64,000 bases of DNA from Micrasema longulum (GCA_022494885.1 JAGVSM010001212.1:62001-126000), one strand, 5' to 3'. Numbered from the stretch's first letter, positions 45,216 to 55,333 are shown. The notes: generated by a model from the sequence alone, not told the origin. Numbers and translations: made by a program.

Positions 45216-45310
45216 GAGTGATACTTTAATCCACAAATTTGGAATATCCAGTGACCGGTTTCATCGCTTTCGCGACAAGTTTATGAATGACATGCTTGTT
45301 TCGGGGGTTT
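45215..45310 (+). repeat. CCGGTTTC-core repeat scrap
   Basis: AAATAAAACACGAGTGATACTTTAATCCAC then AGTGACCGGTTTCATCGC. Shares the (G)ACCGGTTTC core and the AAATAAAAC edge with the 11.7-kb foldback. Confidence 0.4.
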
Positions 45311-45831
45311 TTACGGGTTTTTTTAGATTTTTTAATGTTCTAAGCTTATTTCAATACCCAATAAACATTACAGATGGGTGATATCAAATGAGTTCTACCA
45401 GATCAATTTAAACCTAACCCCTGTAAAAAAAATCTGTATGAATTACATGTACACAAATGTATTTACTTAGTGACAATGTGCAAAAGTGATTACGTAAATT
45501 TTAAACTCATCTTTCTCCTCGTCGCTGTTTTTTCATAAACAGCCCCGTTTACTATTTTCTATCTTTCTTTTTTTATGTTAAAAGTGTTATATGTATATTA
45601 TATTTCTTTACTAATTTTGTTTAAGTTTACGGAATTATATGTGTTGCTTATAAATCTATGTAGAACTGTTGCTTTCTCAAATACAATAACACAAAATAAA
45701 ATATTTTAGATTCAGTATTCGGAAAATTGGGCAGTGAAGTTTAAAATAAAAGTATAACATATAAAACACTTTGCATTTTTACACCACACACAAGTTTAAT
45801 ATTATTTGTTAGAACACAAGCGTCGGGTATT

Positions 45832-46197
45832 CAGAATGAGGAAGTTCAGTAGTTTTTTAATAAAAAAATATTTGTTAAAAGAATATTAAAGTTTTTTTTT
45901 TTTTAATTACTCCGCGTGAGGCGTCTCAGGTTCTCTTCCACTTCTTCTCGGTCAGTTCTGCCAATTAGTCCATTGATTTACCGTAACCGGAAATCTTTCA
46001 CAATTCTCTTATCATTATTTGATTCATACGAACTAGTGACGTCGTTCCAAGTGGTTCATATTTATTAAAATATTTTCAAATATTTTATTCGTACATTTTC
46101 AAAAAACTATGCGGTACAATTTAATGCTCTAATTTTACCGCGCGTAAGAAAACATTTTTTGTATCCAATTTTCTGTAGGGCTGAAATTCCACATTAC
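45832..46197 (+). mobile_element. TGACGTCA MITE family copy
   Basis: The left TIR AATGAGGAAGTTCAG and a degenerate right end GCTGAAATTCCACATT. The interior CTCCGCGTGAGGCGTCTCAG, ACTAGTGACGTCGTTCC and TTTAATGCTCTAATTTTACC matches the 50.0-kb copy along its length. Confidence 0.75.
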
Positions 46198-46229
46198 CAA
46201 CATCCCCTTCATCTAACCCCATCAGTACT

Positions 46230-46550
46230 TGAGTACTGTTTTGATTTAGTTTATATTTACACCTGTGGTAGTATTCGAAATCTTGTCTGTAGAGAGTGAT
46301 TAATTTGAATTTTTGAATTTTTTAATGCTTCGATACTTTGATTCATATTATGGCCATGCTGATGGTTAAACGTCAAATGACACTAATACTAGGGCAGGCT
46401 CCCGATCTGAAGCTCAACACTGGTGGTTCGTGAAAACAAAGTTTGTGATGCGGCATACGTTCAACAAAATGAACGCGCGATTTACGACACGAGATTTTAA
46501 TATGGTGGGTGATCAAAGGATACTGACGTGAGAAGTGAACAGTGGGGGTA
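46230..46550 (+). repeat. Composite repeat sharing two modules with 52.6-53.2 kb
   Basis: Module 1 (TTACACCTGTGGTAGTATTCGAAATC, TAGAGAGTGATTAATTTG, ATTATGGCCATGCTGATGGTTAAACG) recurs at 53.07-53.21 kb in the same orientation. Module 2 (GGTGGTTCGTGAAAACAAAG, ACGTTCAACAAAATGAACGCG) recurs inverted at 52.59-52.71 kb. Class unknown. Confidence 0.6.
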
Positions 46551-46559
46551 CAAAGGATG

Positions 46560-47450
46560 TAGAAGTAGTGACAATACTTGATCAATGCATACCCACATAA
46601 TTCGCAACCTTGTAAATTAATTCATACTAGTTAGGTGTTGGGTCCACTTCATGGCACCTGTATCATTTTCAAATTATTATTATTTACCTTTTTAAGACAT
46701 CTGAAATCACCAACTTCTTGATTCTGCATATATATGGCTTTTATTTTTTACAAATTTCTGTCAAAAACAAATTAATTGCACGATGTTTTTTGAAAGTATA
46801 TGTTTCATGAACACTCTCCCTACTCGTTTGTGTAATAATATACAGGTAAGGATTATTGTATCGAGCGATTGCAAAAGGTCCTTATTTTGTATTACACAAT
46901 AAATTAGTTCCCACAGTTGGCGAGTATTAAGGACTCCTGCCGGGACGATCGGCAACCAAAGCGGGAAATGATAACATGGGGTGGTCAACATTTAACACTC
47001 GATCTAACCAAATAACGAAAAGTAAAATTTTAAGACTTAACATTTCAAAAACACCTCTATTTCTATAACAGATAATCAAATTTGCTACTAAAGCGTTATT
47101 TAGGTGAAATTTTATGCCTAAATACATGTCATGTCTCTATCACTGCGTATTTACTTATTTATATATGGAATAATAGAGACATGACATGTCTTTATAAATA
47201 AAATAATGGTTGAAAAAACAAGATATTTTTATTTTATTTTATTAACATAAACGGCAAATCTGCCTTTTACAAACATTTATAATATTAACATATTTGGCTT
47301 AATATATATTTTTTTAAGACATGAATTTCCTTATACCCAAGATTTATATATAAAAAAATTAAACCAAAAGATTTACATTTAAAAAAAATAACCTAAAAAT
47401 TATACAGCATATTCAGTAGAAAGTTTAAATATTAAAACATTCTACAGTAA
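46560..47450. other. AT-rich spacer, nothing recognised
   Basis: Two minus-strand frames of 66-76 codons without motifs. An inverted pair near 47.13-47.19 kb (AGAGACATGACATG / CATGTCATGTCTCT) is the only structure noticed. Confidence 0.35.
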
Positions 47451-47454
47451 AACA

Positions 47455-47552
47455 ACAAGAAAATCATAAGTACTGTTTCACACAGCTAGGCAAAGTGAAC
47501 GAAAAACTGTATGTATATATATATTATGAAATGCATGAATAAATAAATATAA
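47455..47552 (+). mobile_element. LINE 3' tail
   Basis: AGCTAGGCAAAGTGAACG is the right arm of the stem-loop seen at 49.97-50.01 kb. An ATGAATAAATAAATATA tail follows. Confidence 0.5.
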
Positions 47553-48084
47553 TTACCATTCACCATCTTTGAAAAAGTTCAAAAGGTTTGTTCTATAGGA
47601 ACAATACCCTACACTAAATATATCAGATACGTGGGAATAACTATTGCCGATTCATGAAGTCTATTTAATACGGCATTACAAGTATACACTGTCCGTGAAT
47701 TGTTGCTACAAAACGGTGGCACCTGTCTAGTCATTCTTCCAGGCACCCTGAAGTTGATGAGAGATAGATAAGATATGTGTGACATTTTGCTATGTAAAAC
47801 AAAAACGACAAAACATATATCATAAATTGTCGACCATTACTACATTTCTTAGCCTAGCCGGACCAAAGGATGAGATTCGAATCCCCCATAGACTGATTAT
47901 AATTCGATAGCTCAAGTTTTATTAAATCCTTTTGCCGTATATTTTTTGTAATCGTGAAATTAATAGAAATAAGTATTTTCCTGTTTTTTTTTTTAATTTT
48001 AAAAAAGTTGTTTTTTTTTTTGTTTAAAATGAAAACAAAAAAAGACGTAAATAAAACAAGGGTCAATTTCACTTTATGTACATT

Positions 48085-48600
48085 AGCATTCGGCAATCTA
48101 ACAAAAAATAATAAAATACACGAATTATTAAAATGTGTGTACGCGAAAACATGAATAAATTATAATTCAAATTTATTTCAACAGAGAGGGAAAACGTTTT
48201 TGAAAAGGGAATATGGAAGTCTAGGCATTTACAGGGCTTATGACCTGTCATTGGCTGGTTTAAGTGGCCACTTTACACACTATGTAACATTCACCATTCT
48301 GCCCATGTTTGAGCATCCACATTTCCTCAACTCTTCCATCTGTTGACTTTGACGTTGACAATATCTCTCTGTTGAAAAAAAAATTAACATGAACAGCTCC
48401 CTAGTGAGAAAATCCAGCCAGTCTGCAAGCATTATGACATACTCAAACATTGTTAAATTATAATTCGGTCGTAAACACTTTCAACGTTTTATTCTCTTGA
48501 CGCCAGATATATGTATGCGCTGGGGTCATTTGGTCCCCCCGTTTGGATATGTTATTTTTAGATGCTTAATAAGGGAAAGTTTAAGATAAAATGTCACGTC
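48085..48600 (+). repeat. Dispersed repeat split by an FA copy
   Basis: GTACGCGAAAACATGAAT on the left and GGTCGTAAACACTTTCAACG, GACGCCAGATAT, GGTCATTTGGTCCCCCCGTT on the right. Contiguous in the minus-strand relative at 20.17-20.34 kb, which proves the interruption. Confidence 0.7.
48157..48466 (+). mobile_element. Family FA insertion with perfect 12-bp flanks
   Basis: AAATTATAATTC occurs at 48157-48168 and 48455-48466. The insert starts AAATTTATTTCAACAGAG (module A), then B (GCTTATGACCTGTCATTGGC), C (GCCCATGTTTGAGCATCCAC), a short inverted A-linker (CAATATCTCTCTGTTG ... TTAACATGAACAGCTCCC) and module D ending CTCAAACATTGTT. The 20.2-kb relative of the host repeat gives the empty site. Confidence 0.9.
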
Positions 48601-49565
48601 TGTTCATATCTCAATCATCTTCGGATATAGAAAGGTACACATAGTATAAAGGGACACGGCTTATTCTCTAACCCCACTAAACGAATACATACCATATTGT
48701 GCCAGATTGTAGATCTCATTGAGAGGAATCCGGTGATGTATATAACGCAATATGCATAAACAAGTGACATATCATACGTAGCCATTTTCTATTGATATTA
48801 TTTTCTGGAAAAAGTTTCCCGCCTCTGCCTGGTAAAGCGGCCATGTTTTTTTCTGGTGTGCGTATGTACTCCATATTGGCGGTAAACTGGCCTCATAAAT
48901 TTTCGTTTTCATTGCCATTGGTCATACGGACCTTATCAGAGGTGTGCGAGAGTAAAAGGATCGCATGAGAAGAGAGTGTCGAAAAGATGAAGTATTACCA
49001 TAACAAAAAGGGTTTAGGCAAGTGTACTGCATGAAATATTTAATTAAAAGAACTAACATACAAGTAAACAATGGTTTACAATACAATGATATTTGAACGC
49101 AGTTATGCAGACAGCAGCCAGCTATAGAAAAGTGAAACTGAGATAATAGCACCTTTGCGAAAAGAGTGAATAAACAAATCTATACAACAGTTGAATTTTT
49201 TTTGACTTTAACAAATGATAAACAAGGAATTCATTACATTTATTTTTACATTTCAAACAAGAATTTATTATGTGTTTGACCAGTTTGAATGATTTTTTTA
49301 AATTCGTTAAAATTTTCTAGTGCTGTGGGTGTTTTCTGCAATTTGAGAAACGCCATTTTTGTGGTGGACACCATTTTCAGAAGGTGATTAAAACAATTTT
49401 TTGTATGAAAACGGTCTGGCTGTTTTTAGCAAGACATATAATTGACTTTACTACACCCGATAACATCAATATCTCATTTTTTCAAAATTGTGGACTGTCT
49501 GCTTTCTGCATAACTGCGTTCATTTGTCTTTCAAAAAACAAGAAAAAAAAGAGAGAACGTAAAAA
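48600..49565. other. Spacer, nothing recognised
   Basis: Short frames only. AATCCGGTGATGTATATAACG near 48.73 kb resembles AATCCGGTGATTTGTATAAC at 24.79 kb, so an unclassified repeat is present. Confidence 0.35.
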
Positions 49566-49569
49566 AAAT

Positions 49570-50012
49570 ACTGAATTTTAGAAAAAAAATATCAGTACGA
49601 ACATGATCACAATACAAGAAGTAATAATGATTCTTGCTGGATGTCAAAAATAAAATATAAAAAATAAGGAATAATTTAAAAAATATATATTTATAGACGA
49701 CAACCATGAAGTTTCGCATAAATAAATTGGCCATGTTTTTATGAAAGTATGTATGTGTATGCGCATGGGTGTATGTACGTGTGTGTGTATGTATATGTGT
49801 ATTTATGTGTTTATATATATATTTATATGTGTGTATATATGTGTATATATATATATTTATATGTGTGTATATATGTGTATGTCTGTATGTATATGAATCA
49901 AAATATTTTGTTTGTCTGTGCTCTATATTAATTTGTTAAGTATTATAATATATTAACATGTAATTGCCTAGCTTGGAACGGGGTATGTACCCTAGTTAGC
50001 TGGGCAAAGTGA
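49570..50012 (+). mobile_element. LINE 3' end with TG-rich microsatellite and stem-loop
   Basis: CATGATCACAATACAAGAAG is the remnant of the H-HNTR codons. The UTR contains a (TG/TA)n stretch at about 49.75-49.89 kb, then TGCCTAGCTTGGAACGGGG ... TACCC ... AGCTGGGCA (49965-50006), a two-level stem-loop. Same family as 34.77-35.5 kb. The final tail is lost at the boundary with the MITE at 50.02 kb. Confidence 0.75.
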
Positions 50013-50021
50013 ACATGGAAT

Positions 50022-50432
50022 GAGGAAGTTCAGGAGTTTTTATCATTTTTTTTATTTGTTAATAGACTGTTAAACTAAGTCAAAATTATTTTTTTTTAAT
50101 TTTTACATATCGTATTATCGGTGCTACGATTTTTTAAATGTAACTCCGCGTGTGACGTCAGAGGTTCATTTCCGCTTATTCTCATTCAATTCTTCCCATT
50201 GGTCCAGAAGCGATAAGCAGACCGGAAATCTTCCATAGCTCTCAGATCATAGGTCGATTCACATGAACCAGTGACGTCATTTAAAGTAGTGCGTTTTTAT
50301 CAAAATATTTTTTATTATTTTTTCTGTACATTTTCAAGAAACTTTGTTTTACAATTTAATGCTCTAATTTTTACCCCGCGTAAGAAAACATTTTTTGTAT
50401 CCAATTTCCCGTAGGGCTGAAGTTCCTCATTG
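50022..50432 (+). mobile_element. TGACGTCA MITE family, best copy
   Basis: TIRs AATGAGGAAGTTCAG and CTGAAGTTCCTCATT. The interior has two TGACGTCA sites (CGTGTGACGTCAGAGG; CCAGTGACGTCATTT) and TTTAATGCTCTAATTTTTACC. No ORF. About 410 bp; a target duplication was not clear. Confidence 0.75.
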
Positions 50433-50599
50433 TATTTTGATAAAAAGTGTGAATAAATAAATATAAATATTTTTTAATTAATTCTCTTTTTCTTAACGTG
50501 GATAAGTGACATGTAATGCGGTTTTCTCGAATCGAAAATCCATTGGTTTTTAATATAGCATCAGTAATACGACGTTAACTCTTGTAAAGAAAATAAATG

Positions 50600-51682
50600 T
50601 TCTAGGTGCCATCTTTGATTATAAATTAACTTGTGTTACCCATATGAATGAGATGGTAAGTTTGTTGATGCATTAAAAATATTATACATGGCCCTAGTAA
50701 GAAGCAAGTTAGAATATGGGTTCTCAGTTTGGTCTCCTCATTATGTTACCCATACAAACAGCGTGGAGAAGGTCCAACACAAGTTTTTAAGATTTATGAA
50801 TTTCACATTAAACATTCCAACTGAAGAGCTTAACTATAAATATTCAATGAAGCAATTTAAATTAATATGTATCAGTGATAGAAAGGAAATTTCAGATTTA
50901 GTGCTGTTTTTCAAGTTATTAAATAATGTTCTTGGCAGCTCCGAACTTTTAAATTGTGTGAATGTTTATGTCAGACAGCGTGGGACGAGACTAAATACTT
51001 CTTTTGCTATTGATTTGCATGGTTCAAACTATGCTAAATACTCACCTATTCCACGGCTCCACATGTTAGCAAACAAACATGGAAACTTAGATTTATTTCA
51101 TTTATCTTAATACAAATGAAAATCCTTACTTTTTAATCACTTCTTTTCTAAATTATAAAAATGATCTAACTGTTATACTTGTTTTACTGTTTACGCTATA
51201 ATACACCGTCTCTGTTAAGCTAGGGTTTCCTAGGACAGCGGTGCCCGTATCTTAACGGCCGTAGTGAACAGTGATTCGGCGGACAGCCGTCGTAACGGTA
51301 ACTAGAGAGTGGCTTTATTTTTTAACGGTGTTATCAACACCGTTTTCTTAGGAAATCATTCTCTAGTCACCATTACGACGGCTGTCCACCGCATCACCGC
51401 TCACTACGGCCGTAAAGATACGGGCACCGCTGTCCTAGGAAACCCTAGCTTTACTTCAATACTTTTTATATTTAAACTCTTTATTCATTGTTAATTTTCT
51501 GCATACCTGTGTTATAATTTCTTATTTCATTTTCTTTTATTATTTCTTTATTTTCTGCTGATTTATTTCATGTATCTTTATTTTTTTTACTGTGTTCAGG
51601 TGTTTTGTTTCCTTATAATTGTTTTTCAATATTATTTTATACTTTGTCAAAGGCGGAAGCCGTCGAAATAAATAAATAAATC
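50600..51682 (+). pseudogene. LINE RT C-terminus and UTR carrying a foldback
   Basis: The open frame to 51110 reads LVRSKLEYGFSVWSPHYVTH, VEKVQHKFLRFMNF, LICISDRKEISDLVLFFKLL, NVYVRQRGTRLNTSFAIDLH and RLHMLANKHGNLDLFHLS, then a natural stop. Upstream LGAIFDYKL-like codons (50.61 kb) are in another frame. All blocks of a Jockey/CR1-type C-terminus are present. The UTR is split by the foldback at 51.22 kb and ends with GGCGGAAGCC and AAATAAATAAATAAAT. Confidence 0.9.
51215..51453. mobile_element. Long-palindrome element with TTA duplication
   Basis: TTA at 51215-51217 and 51451-51453 flank a 233-bp element with arms of about 100 bp: AGCTAGGGTTTCCTAGGACA / TGTCCTAGGAAACCCTAGCT, and an inner AACGGTGTTATCAACACCGTT. 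TTA target plus long TIRs fit PIF/Harbinger MITEs (inference). Confidence 0.85.
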
Positions 51683-51694
51683 GGACTCCCATTT

Positions 51695-51863
51695 CGTAAC
51701 GTCGTCTAGAGAGTGGTTTCCTAGGGAAACGGTGTTAAATGGTGTTGATAACACCGTTAAAAAATAAAACCACTCTCTAGCCACCTCTACGACAGCTGTC
51801 CACCGCATCACCGTTCACTACGGCCGTAAAGATACGGGCACCGCTGTCCTAGGAAACCCTAGC
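51695..51863. mobile_element. Truncated copy of the 51.2-kb palindrome
   Basis: Starts inside the left arm (GTCTAGAGAGTGGTTTCC), keeps the centre AACGGTGTTAAATGGTGTTG and the full right arm to AACCCTAGC, where an LTR-like sequence begins. Lies about 240 bp from the intact copy. Confidence 0.75.
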
Positions 51864-52474
51864 TGTAACGCACACGTCCCGATCTACTGGTTGTAAGGCA
51901 GTGGAGGCTAGGCGATTTTGTTAATTCGTCAAGGCCGGAGATGTCCTCAGAAGGGCCTCTTACTTCAAGTTGAAGTTGCCGGTTCGCCGTGGTCAGGAAT
52001 CCGTATGGAAAGAAGTCCAAAATCCAAGTCCAGGGTGAATCGAAGGTGTCAAGCGAAGTGAAGTAGAATAGAGTAGAAAGCCAGGTCGGGGAGTAGCGAG
52101 TAGAGATGAGTGAAAGCCAAACGTCAGAGAAGAAGTGATCGTTTATTTTTAATAGTACATGTTATATGCTGTTCGCGCTACGTGCCCCACCATTCACCCC
52201 GCCGAGCGGGTCTAGCAGTCGCATGCTGCGCGGAGAGAGAGAGAGCGACAGAGAAGGCCGCCCGCCCGCTCTATCTGTCTCCCTCCCTCCACGTATATAG
52301 GCACTACCCCCTCCAGTTCTCGCGGCATTCTCGCGGCGGTAGCGCAGCGCGAAACAATGAACTTTCAAAAATATACTTAAACTAATTTACAAACTAAATG
52401 CCTCGGTATGGAAAAGGCCACCCCCGAAAGTGACAAATACCAGTCTTTATTGGAGGGGCAGCTCATTTCTAACA
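51864..52474 (-). mobile_element. Probable solo LTR
   Basis: On the minus strand it starts TGTTAGAAATGAGC and ends GTGTGCGTTACA, the TGT...ACA form of LTRs. It has a TATA-like CCTATATACGTGG near 52.30 kb and AATAAA (AAAAATAAACGATC) near 52.14 kb downstream of it. It is 611 bp with a GC-rich centre unlike its surroundings. No primer-binding site is seen beyond its 3' end, and the flanking 5-mers do not match, so the call is tentative. Confidence 0.45.
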
Positions 52475-52745
52475 CATACCGAGATCCCCAATCCTAAACG
52501 CCTAGTGTAGCGCAGTGGCGGTCGTGTGCCGCTTTCCGTATTGACGTCCGTAACAGTCCACCTTAGTATCATTTGATCATCCGCCACAATAAGACCTCGC
52601 GTAATGAATAGCGCGTTTATTTTGTTGAACGTGTGTTGCATCACAGACTTTGTTTCCACCAACCACCAGTAGTTAGCTCCAGATCGGGGGCCTGTCTTAG
52701 TGTTGGTGCCACTCGCAATTGACCAGTCAGACCACCGCAATTACA
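52475..52745 (-). other. Unidentified coding-like repeat next to the LTR
   Basis: The minus-strand frame reads GPRSGANYWWLVETKSVMQH, TFNKINALFITRGLIVADDQ, then ends inside the LTR-like sequence. The plus-strand relative at 46.38 kb keeps the frame (RSEAQHWWFVKTKFVMRHTF, FNKMNARFTTRDFN). Frame conservation hints at coding origin, but I know no matching family. Confidence 0.4.
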
Positions 52746-53049
52746 TCAAGAACGAACCAGGTTAGTGGCATCCATTCATAATCAATCTCATTCATTGGGG
52801 TTGTGACCAATTGACATTGCTAGTATTATAGTATACTGCTTCTATCTCATACGCAGAACTGTATTCATCATTCACCAGGACATCGCCAGAACACAGGCAA
52901 AAGTGATAGAAAAACTGGCCTACATTCAAAGAAACGTAACATGATTTTGGTTACTTTACAGGAAAGACCAAAAACAGATTAAAAAATAAGTAAATAATGT
53001 ACGTTTTTTTAAAAGTCTGTTTGAAAATGAGCTCTTTTTTTATTATTTT

Positions 53050-53225
53050 ATTTATACTGTTTTGATATAGTTTATATTTACACCTGTGGTAGTATTCGAA
53101 ATCTTGTCTGTAGAGAGTGATTAATTTGAAATTTTTTACTTTTTTAATGCCACGATATTTTGCTTCATATTATGGCCATACTGATGGTTAAACGTCAAAT
53201 GGTGTATAAAATTGCTTCAAAAACG
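53050..53225 (+). repeat. Module shared with 46.2 and 43.5 kb
   Basis: TTACACCTGTGGTAGTATTCG, TAGAGAGTGATTAATTTG and TATGGCCATACTGATGGTTAAACG; a single-arm copy of the 43.5-kb foldback family with its leader. Confidence 0.6.
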
Positions 53226-53229
53226 GAAA

Positions 53230-53940
53230 TAAATCTAATACGGTTTGGTCAGTTTTTTTATTTACTTTTTATTCATAAATTTCATAAAAAGTACATGTTT
53301 TTGTAAAATTCTAAACATATCTACTTGTACACATCTAGTAAATGTTATCACTGTAACTCTTCAAAAAATGAGACTAACTCTTGTGCTTGGAGAGTGACTT
53401 ACACTGTTTTAGTTGTTTATTTATAAGAGTTTATATAATTTTAAATGCGAGTACATGAAATAGAAAAATAAAGTTATAGAATAAATATAAATAATCACCA
53501 TAAAACAATAATACATTCAAACGAATTAAAATTTAATGTTGTTTTTACACGAGTTCAAAAAATTTCTTTAACTTTAAATTTATTTATTGATACATTATTT
53601 TTAATAGTTTTTAGTTCATTAGGAAGAATTATCTGTTTTTGATAACTTCTGTAAAGTAGACACAATCAAGATACGTTTCTCTGACTCTAAGGGGCCGAAA
53701 TGTAAATACGTTATTAGTTATAATAATGAAATATTCCAATGATAATATACAAGAAATTATGGTTACCCAATTAGTTTAAGTTGTAACAATAATTTGTCAC
53801 CAGGCAATAGCGCAATGAACTGTGCTAAATGTTATTTGTGCATTATTTATTATTGTATATTCATAATATTACGCAGTACGCAGTAATTTGTAGTTTGCAT
53901 CCGTTGTGTGGAGCCCACAGTGCATAACAAACATTGAAAG
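53230..53940. other. AT-rich spacer, nothing recognised
   Basis: No coding frame or matched repeat. Confidence 0.35.
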
Positions 53941-54019
53941 GATTAAAAATGTTTAACGAAAAAAAATTGAATACCTAGATTATAAAAACAATACAACTCT
54001 CTGTTCTTACAGCCAATCT

Positions 54020-54712
54020 GCCAAACAAAATGGATTTTTTACCCTTTAGAATAGACGCACTGTATCTGAATTATGCTATTTACACAAATTATTAAATAAT
54101 AAAGTAGACTCTTTTAACCTACTCTCCAAAATTAATCTTAATGTCCCTCTTCGCGTGACAAGAAATAAGTATCTATCCCATCTGCCAGTATGTAGCACTA
54201 ACTATGCACAACACTCTTTCCTCTATCGTTCTTGCTCTAACAATAATGTTTTTCTTTTCAAATATTGATATATTTTACATGCCCCTTAATTTGTTTAAAA
54301 ATAAATTAAGACTTATTATTTCTGGCTGCGATACGATCCCACTTACTATTTAATGATGCACACACCTGAACACTTACTCCCACACTAATACACATAAACA
54401 CACATCTACAGTTATACCCGTATGCAGAGACAAAACTTAAGGTGAGGAAAGTACATTCTAATCTCAAACGCGAAAAATAACCCGAAGGTGAAAACAATAG
54501 AATGTACTTTCCTCGCCTTAAGTTTTGTCTCTGCATACGGGTATTACTCTCATACAAATACACATAAACACATCCCTTAGTTGTAACATAATTTAATGAT
54601 ATGAATGATTTTTATTTAGAAACTTTGCTGGTCTGTCTTTAAACTGTATAAAAAAAATGTTATTGCATTATTGTCGACTGTTTGTTTCTTTAAAATAAAT
54701 AAATAAATAATT
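54020..54712 (+). pseudogene. LINE C-terminus and UTR carrying a MITE
   Basis: Frame: NRRTVSELCYLHKLLNNKVD, SFNLLSKINLNVPLRVTRNK, YLSHLPVCSTNYAQHSFLYR, SCSNNNVFLF and, after a stop, HAPLNLFKNKLRL. Typical RR---L----KLLN---D---LL--I---VP-R------ -LP---TNY----. The UTR is AC-rich and interrupted by the MITE at 54.41 kb, ending AAAATAAATAAATAAATAA. Confidence 0.85.
54411..54547. mobile_element. MITE, TTA target, copy 2 (complete)
   Basis: TTA then TACCCGTATGCAGAGACAAA; at the other end TTTGTCTCTGCATACGGGTA then TTA. About 131 bp between the ATACCCG ends. The LINE copy at 36.4-36.8 kb lacks it and serves as an empty-site reference. Confidence 0.85.
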
Positions 54713-54819
54713 TATTTTTTTTAATTCCCCTCGATGGGATTTCGTGCAAGGAAAAGATTTCTGTTATTATTTTTTTTAAATATATTTTATTACCAATGTA
54801 TTTATGTTACATTTAATTT

Positions 54820-54875
54820 AGAAGAAAATCCCAACTCCATGGAACCAAAGTCCTGGGTTGAGTTGGGACGAATAT
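54820..54875 (+). mobile_element. LINE-like 3' stem-loop
   Basis: TCCCAACTC (54829-54837) pairs with GAGTTGGGA (54860-54868). Same arm sequence type as 29.33 and 35.65 kb. The rest of the LINE is not recognised, possibly because the next MITE interrupts it. Confidence 0.5.
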
Positions 54876-54911
54876 ACGTACAACACTTTAACAATATCAC
54901 CATATATATGA

Positions 54912-55333
54912 TTTTTCAAGGCCAGACCGCGGAACTTCAGAGGAACATTCCTTACGGTAAGCTTTAAAAAAAATCTTAATTTTTTTTCCAAAAAGTCAAT
55001 TAAAAAAATAAAATACTTTAATCTCAAAATGCAGTAAATCTTTAATTTCTTGAACTAGCATCCCTTCCACAAACCCCTACCCCTCCAACAAATTTTTGAG
55101 ATTAAACCGTATTTGACCAATAAAGCGATACGCACCAGACGCGGACAAGTGAAGCGTCTGGGTAGGAGAGAGGTAGGGGTATGTGGAGGCACTGCTTGTC
55201 CGAGAAATTAAGGGTTCACTACATTTTGAGATTTTTTTTTTAAATGACTTTTTGGAACTTTTTTATTAGGATTTTTTTTAAAGCTTACCACGAGGAATTT
55301 TTCTCTGAAGTTTCGCGGTCTGGCCCCGAAAAA
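54912..55333. mobile_element. TIR element, GGCCAGACCGCG ends
   Basis: TTTTTC-GGCCAGACCGCG opens and CGCGGTCTGGCC--GAAAAA closes. The arms stay similar for about 90 bp (TCAGAGGAACATTCCTTACG against its partner CACGAGGAATTTTTCTCTGA). The centre has GACGCGGACAAGTGAAGCGTC and CCCCTACCCCTCC / GGTAGGGGTATGTGGAGG. No transposase frame. Superfamily unassigned. Confidence 0.75.

Noticed and set aside
49749..49931. 60-codon frame rich in Tyr, Val, Cys, Met
   Set aside because: Translation of a TG/TA microsatellite inside a LINE 3' UTR.
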